A DNA stretch of 64,000 nucleotides from positions 38,280,306 to 38,344,305 of the forward strand of contig NC_133215.1 in the NCBI RefSeq assembly GCF_040436345.1. The letters run 5' to 3'. Under the pieces are notes generated by a model that was given only the letters and a program-made list of their open reading frames with translations, searched no databases and was not told the DNA's origin. Each line of letters opens with the position of its first letter. Position 1 is the first letter of the stretch. The DNA is from Pagrus major. Taxonomy: Eukaryota > Chordata > Actinopteri > Spariformes > Sparidae. The position numbers were made by a program, and so were the translations under genes. Below, piece by piece: positions 62,683 to 64,000 of this stretch.

Positions 62683-62934
62683 CTATGATGTATGAGAAAG
62701 ATCACTCCCTACCAGTACATAGTTTTTTTTTGTTTGTTTGTTTCAATTGTTGTTGTTATGGTTGTACGTTTTTCTTCTCATAACTTGGATATAAACTAAA
62801 ATACTATTTCGGCATTTAGGGCAGACAACAGATGCAAGAAGTCAGAAGCTCACATGATGTATATGCTGTGAATGTCTGTTTCTGAATGTCAATAAAAAAT
62901 AAATTACAAAAAAAAAAAAGATATTGCTCACAAG

Positions 62935-63477
62935 TCCAAACTCAGGTAAATCATTGGAATTAACAGCAGTTACAAGTAATGTCTTCTCCCGTATATATTT
63001 ATTATCATTTAGATTAATCCATTTTACAGACACTGCATTGTCTATGTCATCAGTTCCAAGGAAAGCCCTTGTTTTTTCTTTCAAATACGACATGTTGCGT
63101 ATTTCTGAAGTTGGTCCCAACGCACACTCGTTAAAAAAAGTTGGGTGTTCAGAATAACTTACATTCTGACAACATTCATACATTTGATTATGCCTTATTA
63201 AAGACTTGCAAAGTATTAAAGTATTAAGTCTTTTCAACTTGCTAATTGTCTGTAGACCAATGACAGGAGCAAACAAAATTTTAACAATTTCTATGAGTTC
63301 AAGAATTATTTTGTAGTATTCAGTATCTTTAGCTGTATCAATAAGAAATGGCAATATCTTTAGTAGAACAATCATTTGGCCTGAGGATTGCTTCAATTTA
63401 TTATCACTTGAAGCTAATGTGCTGTAAGCTATAGGGCTTGGTTTGTCTTTGACATCAAGTGGAGTAGGGAAATCCAG
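62935..63477 (-). pseudogene. Multicopy fish ORF, N-proximal part (split by L1-B)
   Basis: The minus-strand frame is open from 63477 (after TAA) down to the L1 target site. It reads DFPTPLDVKDKPSPIAYSTL, then MIVLLKILPFLID, IRHNQMYECCQNVSY and FGLVSNI at the break. It joins 53832-53566 without a frame change. A segment between SKLKRLN and RHNQMYECC looks short compared with the family as I remember it, suggesting an older deletion. Function unknown; a CACTA-like transposon origin is possible. Confidence 0.55.
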
Positions 63478-64000
63478 TTAATGCAGTATTGAGAACATCC
63501 AAGTCTAGTTGACCTAAAAGAACTAACTGTTTTAACACACACTTTATTTCTAATGGAGCAATGCCTTCAAGAAATCATTTCCCCCGTTTTTAGCCTGAGT
63601 TAACTAGCTGGAGTCCGACCTGCGTTTGCCCCTGCTCTGTCTGAACCGTCTGAACCATGACCTGGTGATACGTCCTGGTTATTGCTCACACCATAATTCA
63701 GTGTCTTATGACGGCAGAAACGACTTGCCATTTATCAATTATCACATGAGTGTGCCTCGATTTTAATAATTATAAAGTAATATAAACTTATTTAGATGAA
63801 TATAATTTGTATAAATGCAAAATAAACTCATTTAGGCTGAGTGCCCACCCCCGCTCCCTCTTGGAAGATGGTACAATCCACCCTGTCCCGCTTTTCTTTT
63901 TTTTTTTTCTCCGCTTGGAGTCCGTTGCAATTTGAATTAGGCCTACACAGCAGCTATTCCGGAGGTCACCTGCTGCTGCTCGAAATGTATTATTCTCAAA
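63478..64000. other. Unassigned DNA at the window end
   Basis: No coding exon, RNA gene or repeat end recognised. It may contain an intron and upstream exon of the minus-strand ORF. Confidence 0.45.

Larger units (their letters stand above)
53833..62919 (+). mobile_element. Full-length L1-type LINE (L1-B), interrupted by hAT-5
   Basis: The 15-bp target duplication GATATTGCTCACAAG lies at 53818-53832 and 62920-62934. The element starts GGGGTTCCGGTGACGTC and ends in an A-run after AATAAAAAATAAATTAC. Without the hAT and its duplication it is about 5.6 kb. Both ORFs are open. A complete 5' end, tail and duplication show that it arrived by target-primed reverse transcription. It landed in a coding exon of the multicopy ORF. 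Confidence 0.95.

Overview
The window looks like teleost fish chromosomal DNA, probably from a spiny-rayed (percomorph-like) fish. It has compact spliced genes, long CA and TA microsatellites, a fish-type secreted C-type lectin gene, and the usual fish mixture of L1/Tx1-type LINEs, Gypsy and BEL/Pao retrotransposons, endogenous retroviruses, hAT and Mutator-like DNA transposons and short palindromic elements. Nothing bacterial is present. The only clear host gene is the lectin at 12.3-15.8 kb. Almost everything else is transposable elements, many nested inside one another.

Layout. (1) 1-8.2 kb: an old, broken L1-type LINE on the minus strand. A Gypsy LTR retrotransposon (3016-7539, minus) is inserted between its ORF1 and ORF2, with a 5-bp target duplication (CAGGT). 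(2) 8.2-12.3 kb: non-coding DNA with a long TA tract. (3) 12.3-15.8 kb: a seven-coding-exon C-type lectin gene with TATA box and polyA signals, carrying one in-frame TAG where a Trp is expected. (4) 15.8-19.9 kb: a solo LTR (TSD ATAGT) and a probable non-autonomous DNA transposon. (5) 19.95-40.5 kb: two inverted repeats of about 270 bp enclose a broken Mutator-like (MULE) transposase gene on the plus strand. Its introns have collected a 229-bp palindrome, a 668-bp MITE (TSD AACCTC), a 13-kb endogenous retrovirus (23443-36556, minus, TSD AGAG) and two solo LTRs. A hAT transposon (32669-36392, TSD CTCTGACC) sits inside the retrovirus 5' LTR. (6) 40.5-45.4 kb: a degenerate plus-strand BED-type hAT gene. 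(7) 46.0-50.4 kb: a 2.3-kb element with about 85-bp inverted ends that carries a small unrecognised spliced gene and cuts off a minus-strand ZMYM1/hAT-like gene. (8) 50.7-52.9 kb: the 3' half of a BEL/Pao pol. (9) 53.6-63.5 kb: a minus-strand ORF of a multicopy, possibly transposon-derived family. It is split by a full-length L1 (53833-62919, 15-bp TSD, polyA tail), which is itself split by a complete hAT transposon (57683-61177, 14-bp perfect terminal repeats, 8-bp TSD).

The strongest results are the youngest insertions. The hAT at 57.7-61.2 kb has an eight-exon, 669-residue transposase ORF that stays open through every splice junction. The L1 that it hit has two open ORFs apart from the hAT. 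The retrovirus is clearly defective. Gag C-terminus/protease/reverse transcriptase and the integrase C-terminus/Env N-terminus have been removed by internal deletions, and a stop codon precedes the Env membrane anchor. All family assignments rest on motifs read from the translated sequence. No database search was possible.
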